Shown here: positions 48,069 to 56,772 of the stretch, in pieces
Layout: the number at the start of each line of letters is the position of its first letter
How positions within the stretch are numbered: the first letter of the stretch is position 1
Source: Phycisphaerae bacterium
Lineage (GTDB): Bacteria > Planctomycetota > Phycisphaerae > Phycisphaerales > Phycisphaeraceae
Reading direction: 5' to 3'
DNA length: 64,000 nucleotides
Assembly: GCA_030425705.1 (NCBI GenBank)
Contig: JAUHZU010000009.1
Span: 1-64,000 of the forward strand
Notes under the pieces: model-generated
What the model saw: only the letters and a program-made list of their open reading frames with translations
What the model was told of the DNA's origin: nothing
Databases searched by the model: none
Position numbers and translations under genes: made by a program

Positions 48069-48542
48069 TTACCCCAGCTCAAAGAGCGGCTGGCCGAACT
48101 CCACCGCGTCGCCGTTGTTGACGAGCACGCGTTTGACCGTGCCGGCCTGCTCGGCCTTGATCTCGTTGAAGACCTTCATCGCCTCGACGATGCAGACGAC
48201 CGTGTCGGCGGTGACCTTGTCGCCGACCTTGACAAAGTCGGCGGAGTCGGGGCTGGACGCGGTGTAGAACGTGCCGACCATCGGGCTGTCGATGGTCTTG
48301 CCGGTCGGCGCGGCGGCGGGCTCGTCTCCCCCGCCCGCAGCAGGTGCCGCCGCGGCAGGGGCCGTCGCCGGTGCCGGTGCACTGGGTGCGGAGGCCTGCG
48401 GGGCCTGGACGTACTGCACGGGTCCGCCCTCGGCACCCCGCTTGAGCGTGACCTGCTCCTTTTCGTCGGCCAGGTCGATGAGGTTCAGGTCGTTGTCGAC
48501 CATCAGGGCGATAAGTTTCTCGAGTTTCTTCAGATCAATCAT
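48069..48542 (-). CDS. accB: biotin carboxyl carrier protein
   Basis: 157 aa from the ATG at 48542. N-terminal helical region (LKKLEKLIALMVDNDLNLID), an Ala/Pro linker (about 50-75), and a biotinyl domain ending with the lipoyl/biotinyl fold: TIDSPMVGTFYTASSPDS, VEAMKVFNEI with biotin Lys in A-M-K and Val where Met usually follows. Carries carboxybiotin. Confidence 0.92.
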   Translation of the reverse strand: MIDLKKLEKLIALMVDNDLNLIDLADEKEQVTLKRGAEGGPVQYVQAPQASAPSAPAPATAPAAAAPAAGGGDEPAAAPTGKTIDSPMVGTFYTASSPDSADFVKVGDKVTADTVVCIVEAMKVFNEIKAEQAGTVKRVLVNNGDAVEFGQPLFELG

Positions 48543-48576
48543 GGTCAGAGGCCTTCGTGGGTCGGCAATCAGCGGG

Positions 48577-49710
48577 TCAGATGATCGACCATTCCAGCGA
48601 TGTCGGCAAGTCGCAGAGGTTCCGGTGCCCCTTCTCGGTGACCAGGATGTCGTCTTCCAGACGCACACCGCCCTTGGGCCCGAGGTAGATGCCCGGCTCG
48701 ATCGTGATGACCTGACCCGGTTGGAGTTCGGCCTTGCTCTGGCCGATGCCGGGCGACTCGTGGATATCCAGCCCGATCCCGTGGCCCAGGCCGTGGTCGA
48801 GCGTGTGGCCAGCCTTCTTGAGGATGCCGCGGGCGCAGTCGTCCAGTTCCTTGAGGGCCACACCCGGCGCGATCATGTCGATCGAGGCGAGCATGGCCTC
48901 CTCGACCACCTTGTAGATCTCGGCGATGTGCTTCTTAGGCTTGCCGAGGTTGATCACGCGCGTCATGTCCGAGCGGTACCCGCCGACGCATGCGCCCCAG
49001 TCGATGAGGATCGACGAGTTCTTCTTGACCTTGCGGCTGCCGGGGATCGCGTGGCTGTGGCTGGCGTGGTCATCGAAGGCCACGATCGTGTCGAAGCCCG
49101 GCCCGGACGCGCCCAGCGAACGCATGCGGTACTCCAGGTACGCGCAGACCTCGTTCTCCGTCATGCCGACCTGGATGAACTCGCGGGTCTCCAGGAACGC
49201 CTGCTGCTGGACCTTGACGGCTTTGCGGAGCAGGCGGACCTCCTGGTCGTCCTTGATGGACCGCTGTTCGAGCAGCTTGTCGTCGTAGTCCTTGATGCGC
49301 GAGCCGCCGAGGGCCTTGACGATCTGCTTGCGGGTGGGCACGTGCAGGTAGCCGGCCTGGATGCCCACGCGCTGGACGGACCGGGGCAAGAGCCGGGCGG
49401 TCGCGTCGGCGAGGGACTCGCGTTTCTTGTCCTTGCGTCCCCGCATGAAGACGCGGACGTGCGGGGCCTCCTCGGGGATGTGGGCCTTGAACCGCAGGTC
49501 GGAGATGACGGTCACCTTCCCGCCGCCGGCCGGGACGTAGCACCACGAGTCGTCGCCGATGAAACCCGTGAGGTAGCGGATGTCCCGGGCGTTGCTGATG
49601 AGCATCCCGTCGAGCCCATCAGCCCGGAGACGCTGGCGGAGGAGCTTGACCCGGCGGGCGATATGGTCGGGCGGTGCGGCGCTGGAGCGGGGCTTGGGCG
49701 GTGGTTTCAT
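48577..49710 (-). CDS. M24 aminopeptidase P-type Xaa-Pro peptidase
   Basis: 377 aa from the ATG at 49710. N-terminal creatinase-like domain; C-terminal pita-bread domain with metal ligands Asp in SILIDWGACVGGYRSDMTRV, His in HGLGHGIGLDIHESPGI, and Glu in VITIEPGIY and VRLEDDILVTEKG. Cleaves N-terminal residues before proline. Adjacent to accB, as often seen (efp/accB/pepP clusters), though efp is not here. Confidence 0.88.
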   Translation of the reverse strand: MKPPPKPRSSAAPPDHIARRVKLLRQRLRADGLDGMLISNARDIRYLTGFIGDDSWCYVPAGGGKVTVISDLRFKAHIPEEAPHVRVFMRGRKDKKRESLADATARLLPRSVQRVGIQAGYLHVPTRKQIVKALGGSRIKDYDDKLLEQRSIKDDQEVRLLRKAVKVQQQAFLETREFIQVGMTENEVCAYLEYRMRSLGASGPGFDTIVAFDDHASHSHAIPGSRKVKKNSSILIDWGACVGGYRSDMTRVINLGKPKKHIAEIYKVVEEAMLASIDMIAPGVALKELDDCARGILKKAGHTLDHGLGHGIGLDIHESPGIGQSKAELQPGQVITIEPGIYLGPKGGVRLEDDILVTEKGHRNLCDLPTSLEWSII

Positions 49711-49850
49711 GGTCGATGGAGTGTACCGGCGGACGTGCCGTGCTGCCGTGCGCGGGCGGCTTTCCACGGCCGGCAGCCCCGGGTCGCTAGGCCCGCGCAG
49801 GGGTTCTATACTCATATCTGCGACACCTGCCTTTTTGGGATTGATTTGAG

Positions 49851-50291
49851 ATGAGCGACCCCGACGCCGGCCCCCAACTGCACATCGACTCGGACTGGAA
49901 GGCACAGGCCCAGGCCGAGAAGGCTAAGCTCGCCCAGCGCGATAAAGACCGCCAGGAGCAGGCGCAGCCCGCCGCAGGCGCGGCCAAGCCCCCGCCGCCG
50001 GGCAAACGCTTCCCGGATGCCGACTTCGGCGGGCTGATGAACATGCTCGTGTCCCAGGCGCTCATGTCGCTGGGCGCGGTGGCCCACCCGCAGACCGGAC
50101 AGCCGCACGTCGACCTCGACCTCGCCCGCCACATGATCGACCTGCTGGGCGTACTCGAAGACAAGTCCAAGGGCAACCTCAGCGACGACGAGGCCAAGCA
50201 ATTGGCCACCGCCCTCTACGAGCTGCGGTCCAGCTACGTCCAGATCGCCAACGCGTCCCGCTCCCCCGCCACCGGCGGGCAGGGCATGTGA
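49851..50291 (+). CDS. DUF1844-family protein
   Basis: 146 aa. The charged N-terminal third is disordered-looking. The domain from FGGLMNMLVSQALMSLGAVA through HVDLDLARHMIDLLGVLEDK and NLSDDEAKQLATALYELRSS is the DUF1844 helical domain. Function unknown. Just upstream of the sdh operon; may be cotranscribed (61-bp gap). Confidence 0.85.
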   Translation: MSDPDAGPQLHIDSDWKAQAQAEKAKLAQRDKDRQEQAQPAAGAAKPPPPGKRFPDADFGGLMNMLVSQALMSLGAVAHPQTGQPHVDLDLARHMIDLLGVLEDKSKGNLSDDEAKQLATALYELRSSYVQIANASRSPATGGQGM

Positions 50292-50352
50292 CCCGCCCCA
50301 CCGAGGCACCGCTCCCGCTCCGACCCCCCTACCGTGGCCCAAGGAATCGAAC

Positions 50353-51252
50353 GTGTCTGACCACCACCACGCCGCGACCGCCGGGACCGGGGCCGGCCCG
50401 CTCGCCAAGCACCACTTCCTGCTCCGCCGGCTGCACTCGCTCTCGGGCATCCTCCCCGTCGGCCTGTTCTTGTGCATGCACCTGTTCACCAACGCCCAGA
50501 TGATCTGGGGCCAGGACGCGGGGCCGGCCGGCGAGTCGCACTTCCAGCACGAAGTCGACTTCATCCACTCGATGCCCGCGCTGCTGTTTATCGAGATCGC
50601 ACTGTGGGGCTCGATCGGCTTCCACGCGGCGCTCGGCTTCTGGTACACCTTCACCGGCAAGTCCAACGTCAAGTCCTACAAGTACGGCGGCAACTGGCGC
50701 TACCTCTTCCAACGCATCACCGGCATCGTCGCCCTGCTGTTCATCTTCCTGCACATCGCCACCCTCCGCTGGCGCTGGGACCTCTTCGGCTGGTTCACGC
50801 CCTTCTACGCCCACGGCGGGGTGATCGAGGGCGAGGCCTTCGGCCACGAGGTCAAGATGGCGATGCCCTACACCGCCTACGCCCTGCAGGTGAGCTGGCT
50901 GGTGGTCGCGTTCTACGTCGTCGGCGTGGCGAGCGTGGTGTACCACTGGTCCAACGGGCTGTGGACGGCCGCGATCTCCTGGGGCATCACGACGTCGGAG
51001 GCCGCGATGAAGCGCTGGGGGCTGGCGTGCCTGGGGCTCTTCGTCGCGCTGACCGTGTTCTGGGGCGCGGCGATTGTCGGGGCGTTGAACTACGACCTCA
51101 AGGAAGACACGACCGAGGCCCAGCGGGCGGTCCTGGCAACCATGGTAAGCAAGACCAAGCTTGCGGAGGAGCTCTGGGACTCGATCGACGCCGACCGCCG
51201 GGAGATGATCGAGGCCTGGATCGAGCACGAACTGGAAGCGGGCCACGACTAA
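50353..51252 (+). CDS. sdhC: succinate dehydrogenase/fumarate reductase cytochrome b subunit
   Basis: 299 aa from a GTG start. Di-haem b558-type single-chain anchor with five helices and His ligands in LLRRLHSLSGILPVGLFLCM HLF, HAALGFWYTF, LFIFLHIATLRW and VVYHWSNGLWTA. Long for the family (usually about 200-250) due to inserted loops. First gene of sdhCAB; quinone reduction at the inner membrane. Confidence 0.88.
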   Translation: MSDHHHAATAGTGAGPLAKHHFLLRRLHSLSGILPVGLFLCMHLFTNAQMIWGQDAGPAGESHFQHEVDFIHSMPALLFIEIALWGSIGFHAALGFWYTFTGKSNVKSYKYGGNWRYLFQRITGIVALLFIFLHIATLRWRWDLFGWFTPFYAHGGVIEGEAFGHEVKMAMPYTAYALQVSWLVVAFYVVGVASVVYHWSNGLWTAAISWGITTSEAAMKRWGLACLGLFVALTVFWGAAIVGALNYDLKEDTTEAQRAVLATMVSKTKLAEELWDSIDADRREMIEAWIEHELEAGHD

Positions 51253-51303
51253 GCACCGACCGACCCTCAGCAAACGACACGAACCGAAACGGTATGGATC
51301 GAT

Positions 51304-53274
51304 ATGGCATCTGAACCCAGAGTGATTGTGGTAGGCGGGGGCCTGGCGGGCTTGGCCGCGGCGGTGCGCGTGGCCGAGGCCGGCGTCGCGGTGGACCTGT
51401 TCTCGATGGTCCCGGTCAAGCGCAGCCACAGCGTCTGCGCCCAGGGCGGCATCAACGCCTGCACCGAGCCGGTCCGCCAGGAGGGCTTCTCCGAATGGGA
51501 CCACTTCGACGAGACGCTCTACGGCGGCGACTTCCTCAACCACCAGCCGCCGGTCTACGAGATGGCGTACGCCGCGCCGAAGATCATCGATCTGCTCGAC
51601 CGCATGGGCGTGCCCTTCAACCGCACGCCCGAGGGCTTCCTCGACCGGCGGTACTTCGGCGGGTCTGTCTTCCGACGCACGCACTACACCGGTGCCTCGA
51701 CCGGCCAGCAGCTCCTCTACGGGCTGGACGAGCAGACCCGGCGGTACGAGGCCGAGGGCAAGGTCACCAAGTATGAGTTCTGGGAGTTCCTCTGGCCGGT
51801 CGTCGATGACGACGGCGTTTGCCGGGGCATCGTCGCCCAGGACATGCGGACGATGGAGGTCAAGGCGTTCCGTGCCGACGCGGTCGTCATGGCCACCGGT
51901 GGCTGTGGGCTGATCTACGGCAAGTCGACGATGTCGGTGATCTGCACCGGCGGCGCGGCCAGCCGCTGCTACCAGGCCGGGGCCTGGCTGGGTAACCCGG
52001 AGATGATCCAGGTCCACCCCACCGCGATCCCCGGCGAGGACAAATGCCGGCTCATGTCCGAGTCCGCACGCGGCGAGGGCGGACGCGTCTGGGTCCCGGG
52101 CATCAAGGACGATAACGGCGAGTGGACCCCCCACCCCGACGCCGGCCGACACCCCAACGAGATCCCCGAGCACGAGCGGTACTACGTCCTCGAAGAGATG
52201 TACCCCAACTACGGCCCGACGCCGCGCCATGGCAACCTCGTCTCCCGCGACGTCGCCACCCGCGGCATCTTCTTCGCCGTGCAGAAAGGCTTCGGTGTCG
52301 GCGGCGGGCGGATGGCCTACCTCGACATCACCCACCTCCCGCAGGACACCAAGGACAAGCTCGCGGCGATCCTCGAGATCTACGAGAAGTTCACCGGCGA
52401 CGACCCGCGCGATGTGCCGATGAAGATCTTCCCCGCAGTGCATTACTCGATGGGCGGGCTCTACGCCGTCTACGAGACCGAGCAGGAGCCCAAGCCGAAG
52501 TTCCTGTGCGACATCGTGCCTGAGGACGCCGGCCGGCGCAAAGACCCGAGCAAGCCCGCCCACCCCGGTATGGTGCATGGCTCGCCCTGGAACATGATGA
52601 CCAATGTCAAGGGGCTCTACGCCTTTGGCGAGGTCAACTTCTCGTACCATGGCGCGACCCGCCTCGGGGCGAACGCCCTGCTGTCGTGCATCTTCGACGG
52701 CCTGTTCTGCGGGCTGGGCGTCGCGAACTTCGCACGCACTCAGGCCAAGGAAGACCCGTCCGAAGGCGTCGCCGACGAGGTCTTCAGCCGGTACGTCGCG
52801 CAGGAGACGGCCAAGTCCGACAAGCTCATCGCGACGGTGGGCTCGGCCGAGGAAGGCGTGGACCCCTACGAGTTGCACCGCAAGCTCGGCGAGATCATGA
52901 CCGACGAGCTGACCGTCGTCCGCACCCAGGAAGGCATGCAGCGGGCCCTGAGCATCGTCCGGAGCTTCATCGAGGACTACAAGCGGGTCAAGCTCGGCGA
53001 CAACGGGGTCTGGACCAACCAGAACCTGAGCTTCACCCGGGCGCTGGGCGACATGCTGATCTACGCCGAGGCGATGCTGCTCGCGGGCATCGAGCGGAAG
53101 GAGTCGCGCGGCTGCCACTACTGCTCGGACCAGGACGGCCGGGACGACGAGAAGTATCAGAAGACCGGCGTCTGCCAGTACGACCCCGCGACCGGCACGC
53201 ACAAGGTCGTCTGGGAAGACGTGCCGATCCCGCTGATCGAACCCCGCATCCGCGACTACAGCGGCAAGAAGTGA
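51304..53274 (+). CDS. sdhA: succinate dehydrogenase/fumarate reductase flavoprotein
   Basis: 656 aa. FAD motif VIVVGGGLAGLAAAVRVAEA, the flavinylated His in RSHSVCAQGGINAC, DFLNHQPPVYEMAY, MATGGCGLIYGKSTMSV, HPTAIPGED, ESARGEGGRVWVPG, HYSMGGLYAVYETEQ, GATRLGANALLSCIFDG. Catalyses succinate/fumarate interconversion with SdhB and SdhC. 51 bp after sdhC. Confidence 0.94.
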   Translation: MASEPRVIVVGGGLAGLAAAVRVAEAGVAVDLFSMVPVKRSHSVCAQGGINACTEPVRQEGFSEWDHFDETLYGGDFLNHQPPVYEMAYAAPKIIDLLDRMGVPFNRTPEGFLDRRYFGGSVFRRTHYTGASTGQQLLYGLDEQTRRYEAEGKVTKYEFWEFLWPVVDDDGVCRGIVAQDMRTMEVKAFRADAVVMATGGCGLIYGKSTMSVICTGGAASRCYQAGAWLGNPEMIQVHPTAIPGEDKCRLMSESARGEGGRVWVPGIKDDNGEWTPHPDAGRHPNEIPEHERYYVLEEMYPNYGPTPRHGNLVSRDVATRGIFFAVQKGFGVGGGRMAYLDITHLPQDTKDKLAAILEIYEKFTGDDPRDVPMKIFPAVHYSMGGLYAVYETEQEPKPKFLCDIVPEDAGRRKDPSKPAHPGMVHGSPWNMMTNVKGLYAFGEVNFSYHGATRLGANALLSCIFDGLFCGLGVANFARTQAKEDPSEGVADEVFSRYVAQETAKSDKLIATVGSAEEGVDPYELHRKLGEIMTDELTVVRTQEGMQRALSIVRSFIEDYKRVKLGDNGVWTNQNLSFTRALGDMLIYAEAMLLAGIERKESRGCHYCSDQDGRDDEKYQKTGVCQYDPATGTHKVVWEDVPIPLIEPRIRDYSGKK

Positions 53275-53340
53275 GTCCTGCTATAGGCACAAGGGCTATC
53301 GTTCCTGTGCGTTTCTTTCAATCCCAACCGATCCATACCC

Positions 53341-54123
53341 ATGATCGCCGCGAACAAACCCGAACAGTTCACCGTCCGCATCAAGCGCCAGGACGGGCGT
53401 GACCAGCCGTCGTACTGGCAGTCCTTCACCGTGCCCTACACCGCGAACCAGAACATCATCACGGTCCTGCAGCAGGTCGCGGCGAACCCGGTGACCACCG
53501 ACGGCAAGCGCGTCGCGCCTGTCGCCTGGGACTGCGGCTGCCTCGAAGAGGTCTGCGGGGCGTGCACCATGGTGATCAACGGCCGGGTCCGGCAGTCCTG
53601 CTCGTGCCTGGTGGATGAGCTCTTCACCGGCACGCACGACCAGGTCATCACGATCGAGCCGATGAGCAAGTTCCCCGTCGTCCGCGACCTGTTTGTCGAT
53701 CGCCAGCGGATGTTCGAGAACCTCAAAAAAATAAAGGGGTGGGTGCCGATCGACTCGACGGCCGCGCTGGGCCCGGGTCCCAAGGAGACGCCGGACGAGC
53801 AGCACGAGCGCTACGCGATCAGCCGGTGCATGACCTGCGGCTGCTGCCTGGAGGCCTGCCCGCAGTTCACCAAGGACAACGACTTCGTCGGTGCGCAGGT
53901 CATCGCTCAGGCGCTCTACTTCAACGAGCACCCGACCGGGGCCGAGCTGAAGGGCGAGCGGCTGGACGTGCTCATGGGCCCGGGCGGCGTAACGGACTGC
54001 GGCAACGCCCAGAATTGCGTCAAGGTCTGCCCCAAGGAGATCCCGCTGACCGAGGCGATCGCGAAGGTCGGCCGACAGCTCACCGTGCACGCGGTGAAGC
54101 GTTTCTTTGCGGGCAAACGCTGA
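53341..54123 (+). CDS. sdhB: succinate dehydrogenase/fumarate reductase iron-sulfur subunit
   Basis: 260 aa. [2Fe-2S] ligands in CGCLEEVCGACTMVINGRVR followed by Cys; [4Fe-4S]/[3Fe-4S] ligands in CMTCGCCLEACPQF and NAQNCVKVCPKEIPL. Passes electrons from flavin to the quinone site. Completes sdhCAB. Confidence 0.94.
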   Translation: MIAANKPEQFTVRIKRQDGRDQPSYWQSFTVPYTANQNIITVLQQVAANPVTTDGKRVAPVAWDCGCLEEVCGACTMVINGRVRQSCSCLVDELFTGTHDQVITIEPMSKFPVVRDLFVDRQRMFENLKKIKGWVPIDSTAALGPGPKETPDEQHERYAISRCMTCGCCLEACPQFTKDNDFVGAQVIAQALYFNEHPTGAELKGERLDVLMGPGGVTDCGNAQNCVKVCPKEIPLTEAIAKVGRQLTVHAVKRFFAGKR

Positions 54124-54167
54124 CGAGGCGTCAGTCTGTTCGATGAGCAGGCGTATGCCGGGGCTAG

Positions 54168-54452
54168 CTAGGCCTCGGCGTCGGTGTCCGCCGCGAGGGC
54201 TTCTGCCCGGTCGCGGGGTGAGCCGATGGCGTTGACACGGATGCCAAACTTCTCGCCGACCTTCACGGCCGTGCCCGTCGCGATGTGCTTGTTGTTCACC
54301 AGCACGTCCAGCGGCTCGTCGGCCGACTTGGACAACTCCAGGATCGCGCCCGGGCCGAGCGCCAGGACCTCGTCCACGGCGGCACGGCGGGCCGCGATCG
54401 AGACGATCAACGGGACCTTGAGCTGCAGGATCGCGTGGGGGGAGGTCGGCAT
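54168..54452 (-). CDS. fliN: FliN-like flagellar motor switch (SpoA) protein
   Basis: 94 aa, almost only the SpoA domain: LKVPLIVSIAARRAAVDEVL, GPGAILELSKSADEPLDVLV, VGEKFGIRVNAIG. Forms the C-ring/export sorting platform with FliM/FliG. No other flagellar gene is nearby. Confidence 0.8.
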   Translation of the reverse strand: MPTSPHAILQLKVPLIVSIAARRAAVDEVLALGPGAILELSKSADEPLDVLVNNKHIATGTAVKVGEKFGIRVNAIGSPRDRAEALAADTDAEA

Positions 54453-54503
54453 CGTGTCCCTACTATCGGCAGACCCGGGGGCCGGGCTCGAATCCGCCCC
54501 GGC

Positions 54504-55634
54504 TCAGCCGCCGACGAGGTTGCGGTCGGCGACAAACTCGATATCACGGATCGTCTGCTCGTGCCGTGCGCCGGAGTTCTGGTCGATCACGCGGACCTCC
54601 AGGAGGTAGCCCCCGCCCTGCAGGTTGGGGGGCAGGTCGATCGTCTGCGCCAGGAAGAAGTCCCGCCGCTGGTTCCGCGAGACGTCGGTCACCACGGCCG
54701 GTGGCTGACGCCAGAGCACGACATCCCCGGCACGGTCGTACAAGGCCAGCTCCCAGGACACCTTTACCTCAAAGGTCCCGTCTGCAAGCTCCCGCCGGAC
54801 GAAGTTCTCCAGCTCCAGGTAGAGCACGGCGTCGTGGACCGTCCCGCCGTTGAGCGCGTTGCGCCGGCCGGTCACGAACCGATGCGTCGGCAGCGGGGTG
54901 AAGATGCCGTACCCATCGACGCGGCGGCACAACTCGACGGCCGCGATCTGCAGGGGCTGGTCGCCGAAGACCTCGTTGATCTTGTCGAGCATGTCCCGGC
55001 GGGTCAGCTCGCCCTGCGTGCCGGCCGCGATCTCATCGAACGTGATGGCCATGAGCTGGTGGAAGCGGACAACCTGCTCCCGGTCGGCCGGGCCCAACGC
55101 ATCCAGCAGCGCGTAGTCCAGGTCGTGCCGACGGGACAGCATGCTCAGGGCCGCGGCTTTTAGTGCTCGGACGCGGTCGCCGTCGCTGCTCTCGCCGAGC
55201 CGGGTCAGCAGGGCTTCCAGCAGTTCGTCGGGCGAGGCCTCGTTGAGGTCCACGACGGCCGCGGAGCGTGCGCCTTGTTGCGTCGCGGGAGTGCCCGGGT
55301 TGACAGTGGCGGGCTGGTTGGGCGTGATGCCGGCCTCGGGCTCGGCCGGGTCTGAGCCGGGGTTCGCGGCGCGTTCCTGCTGCAGCAGCCGGCGGGCCTC
55401 GATCTCCGCCCGTTCGCGCGCGCCCAATTCGCGACGCAGCGCGACGTTGTCTTCTTCCAACGCGTCCAGCCGGGCCATCAGCGCCGTCAGCTGCGGGTCG
55501 CCCGCGGGTTGCTGGGGCGGATTCGCCGACGCGGTGTCTTCGGGGGTTTCGGTTTTGGGGGTGGATTCGCAGCCGACCAGCAGGGATGCCAGCAGCACCG
55601 CGGTCGTCCCGATCTGTAGGGCTTGGCGTCGCAT
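54504..55634 (-). CDS. lipoprotein with coiled coil, unknown function
   Basis: 376 aa. The ATG at 55634 has a perfect GGAGG five bases upstream. Lipobox LLVGC near residue 18. A Leu/Glu/Arg coiled coil (LTALMARLDALEEDNVALRR ELG) is followed by a Pro-rich linker, a helical domain (about 125-215) and a beta-sandwich (about 215-370; VLYLELENFVRR, VSWELALYDRAGDVVLWRQP). The last part resembles DUF-type domains in planctomycete lipoproteins. Confidence 0.65.
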   Translation of the reverse strand: MRRQALQIGTTAVLLASLLVGCESTPKTETPEDTASANPPQQPAGDPQLTALMARLDALEEDNVALRRELGARERAEIEARRLLQQERAANPGSDPAEPEAGITPNQPATVNPGTPATQQGARSAAVVDLNEASPDELLEALLTRLGESSDGDRVRALKAAALSMLSRRHDLDYALLDALGPADREQVVRFHQLMAITFDEIAAGTQGELTRRDMLDKINEVFGDQPLQIAAVELCRRVDGYGIFTPLPTHRFVTGRRNALNGGTVHDAVLYLELENFVRRELADGTFEVKVSWELALYDRAGDVVLWRQPPAVVTDVSRNQRRDFFLAQTIDLPPNLQGGGYLLEVRVIDQNSGARHEQTIRDIEFVADRNLVGG

Positions 55635-55718
55635 CGTTGCCTCCATGCATCTCCCGGCGTTTAGGCCGGGCGGTCATCCATGACCGGGGTCGAGTCGTCG
55701 TGCCGCGCAATTCGTGCG

Positions 55719-56753
55719 CTATTGTGACTTATCGGCGAGCGTCACACAAACGCCTTCAAGATTCCGCCGGGCATCGCCCAGCCCAGACTTGGACCGCCGG
55801 TCTGCCCGCAGTGCCGCCTGAAGCATCGCCGCCGCCCTCGCCGGGCTTATCCCACGGACCGCCGACATGAACGGGCCGACCTGCGGGCCCCAGACCCGCG
55901 CGGCCTTCGCGATCGCCTGGTCGCTTTCCCCCGCCGCCTTCATCGACGCCGCCACCGACAGCTTCCGTGTCAGGTCCGTCACCGCCCACATCACCGGCAC
56001 CGGGTCGTGCCCGGCCAAGTCCAGCAGGTCGTACACCATCGCCAGCGGCTCCTTCGCCGACCCCGCCGTGATCCCCTTGAGCAGCGGCTCCTGGATCACC
56101 CACGCCTTCTCCTCGCTGGTCCGCCCCACCGCTTCCTGTACGAGCTCGAGCGTGACCGCGCGGGCCCCGTCCTTGCCCGGCTTAGCCATCAGCGCGAGCT
56201 TCGCCAGCTCTGTGTCCAGCAGCATCAGGTGGGGACCAAGCCGGTCCACCAGCAACGACGCGGCCCGCTTGACCAGCGTCGCGTCGTGCTCATCAACCGC
56301 ACGAGCGACCAGCCAGGCCGCCGCCTCCGCCGCGCTCGGCGGCTCGCACTTCAATACCGCGCCGACCTTCGCGATCGCTTTGTCGACGTTGCCCTTGTGC
56401 CAGGTCGGCGCACGCAACACCAGCGTCGCGTGATCGACCGGCTGCTCGGCGTAACGCTGCAGCGCATCCCGATGCAGCTTCACCCACTGGCCCGCGTCGT
56501 CCACGACCACCAGCTTATACGTCATCATGAGCGAGTAGCCGCGCAGCTCGTCAAACACGTCGGCGACCGTCGCGCTCTTGCCCGGGAACTGGAACACCTC
56601 GACCTCGCCGTGCTCGGCCGACAACGCGGCGCGGAGCGTATCCATGTGGCGCTTGGCGACCATCTCCTCGCTGCCGTGGAGCACGAGGACCCGCGTCTGC
56701 GCGTCAACCGCTGGCGCGGCGGGCCTGCGGGTTGTGGTCTTCTTCTTCGCCAT
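55719..56753 (-). CDS. holA: DNA polymerase III delta subunit
   Basis: 344 aa. RVLVLHGSEEMVAKRHMDTL, KLVVVDDAGQWVKLH, HLMLLDTELAKLALMA, EKAWVIQEPLLKG, DPVPVMWAVTDLTRKL and LQAALRADRRSKSGL follow the HolA pattern of a AAA-like module without P-loop and a C-terminal collar domain. Opens the sliding clamp within the clamp loader. Ends 20 bp from mgtE's stop. Confidence 0.85.
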   Translation of the reverse strand: MAKKKTTTRRPAAPAVDAQTRVLVLHGSEEMVAKRHMDTLRAALSAEHGEVEVFQFPGKSATVADVFDELRGYSLMMTYKLVVVDDAGQWVKLHRDALQRYAEQPVDHATLVLRAPTWHKGNVDKAIAKVGAVLKCEPPSAAEAAAWLVARAVDEHDATLVKRAASLLVDRLGPHLMLLDTELAKLALMAKPGKDGARAVTLELVQEAVGRTSEEKAWVIQEPLLKGITAGSAKEPLAMVYDLLDLAGHDPVPVMWAVTDLTRKLSVAASMKAAGESDQAIAKAARVWGPQVGPFMSAVRGISPARAAAMLQAALRADRRSKSGLGDARRNLEGVCVTLADKSQ

Positions 56754-56772
56754 GGGTCAGGGGGCGTTTCGC

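Noticed and set aside
50329-53202. 957-codon open frame on the minus strand across sdhC and sdhA
   Set aside because: Antisense to genes with complete family motifs; composition is the shadow typical of high-GC codon third positions.
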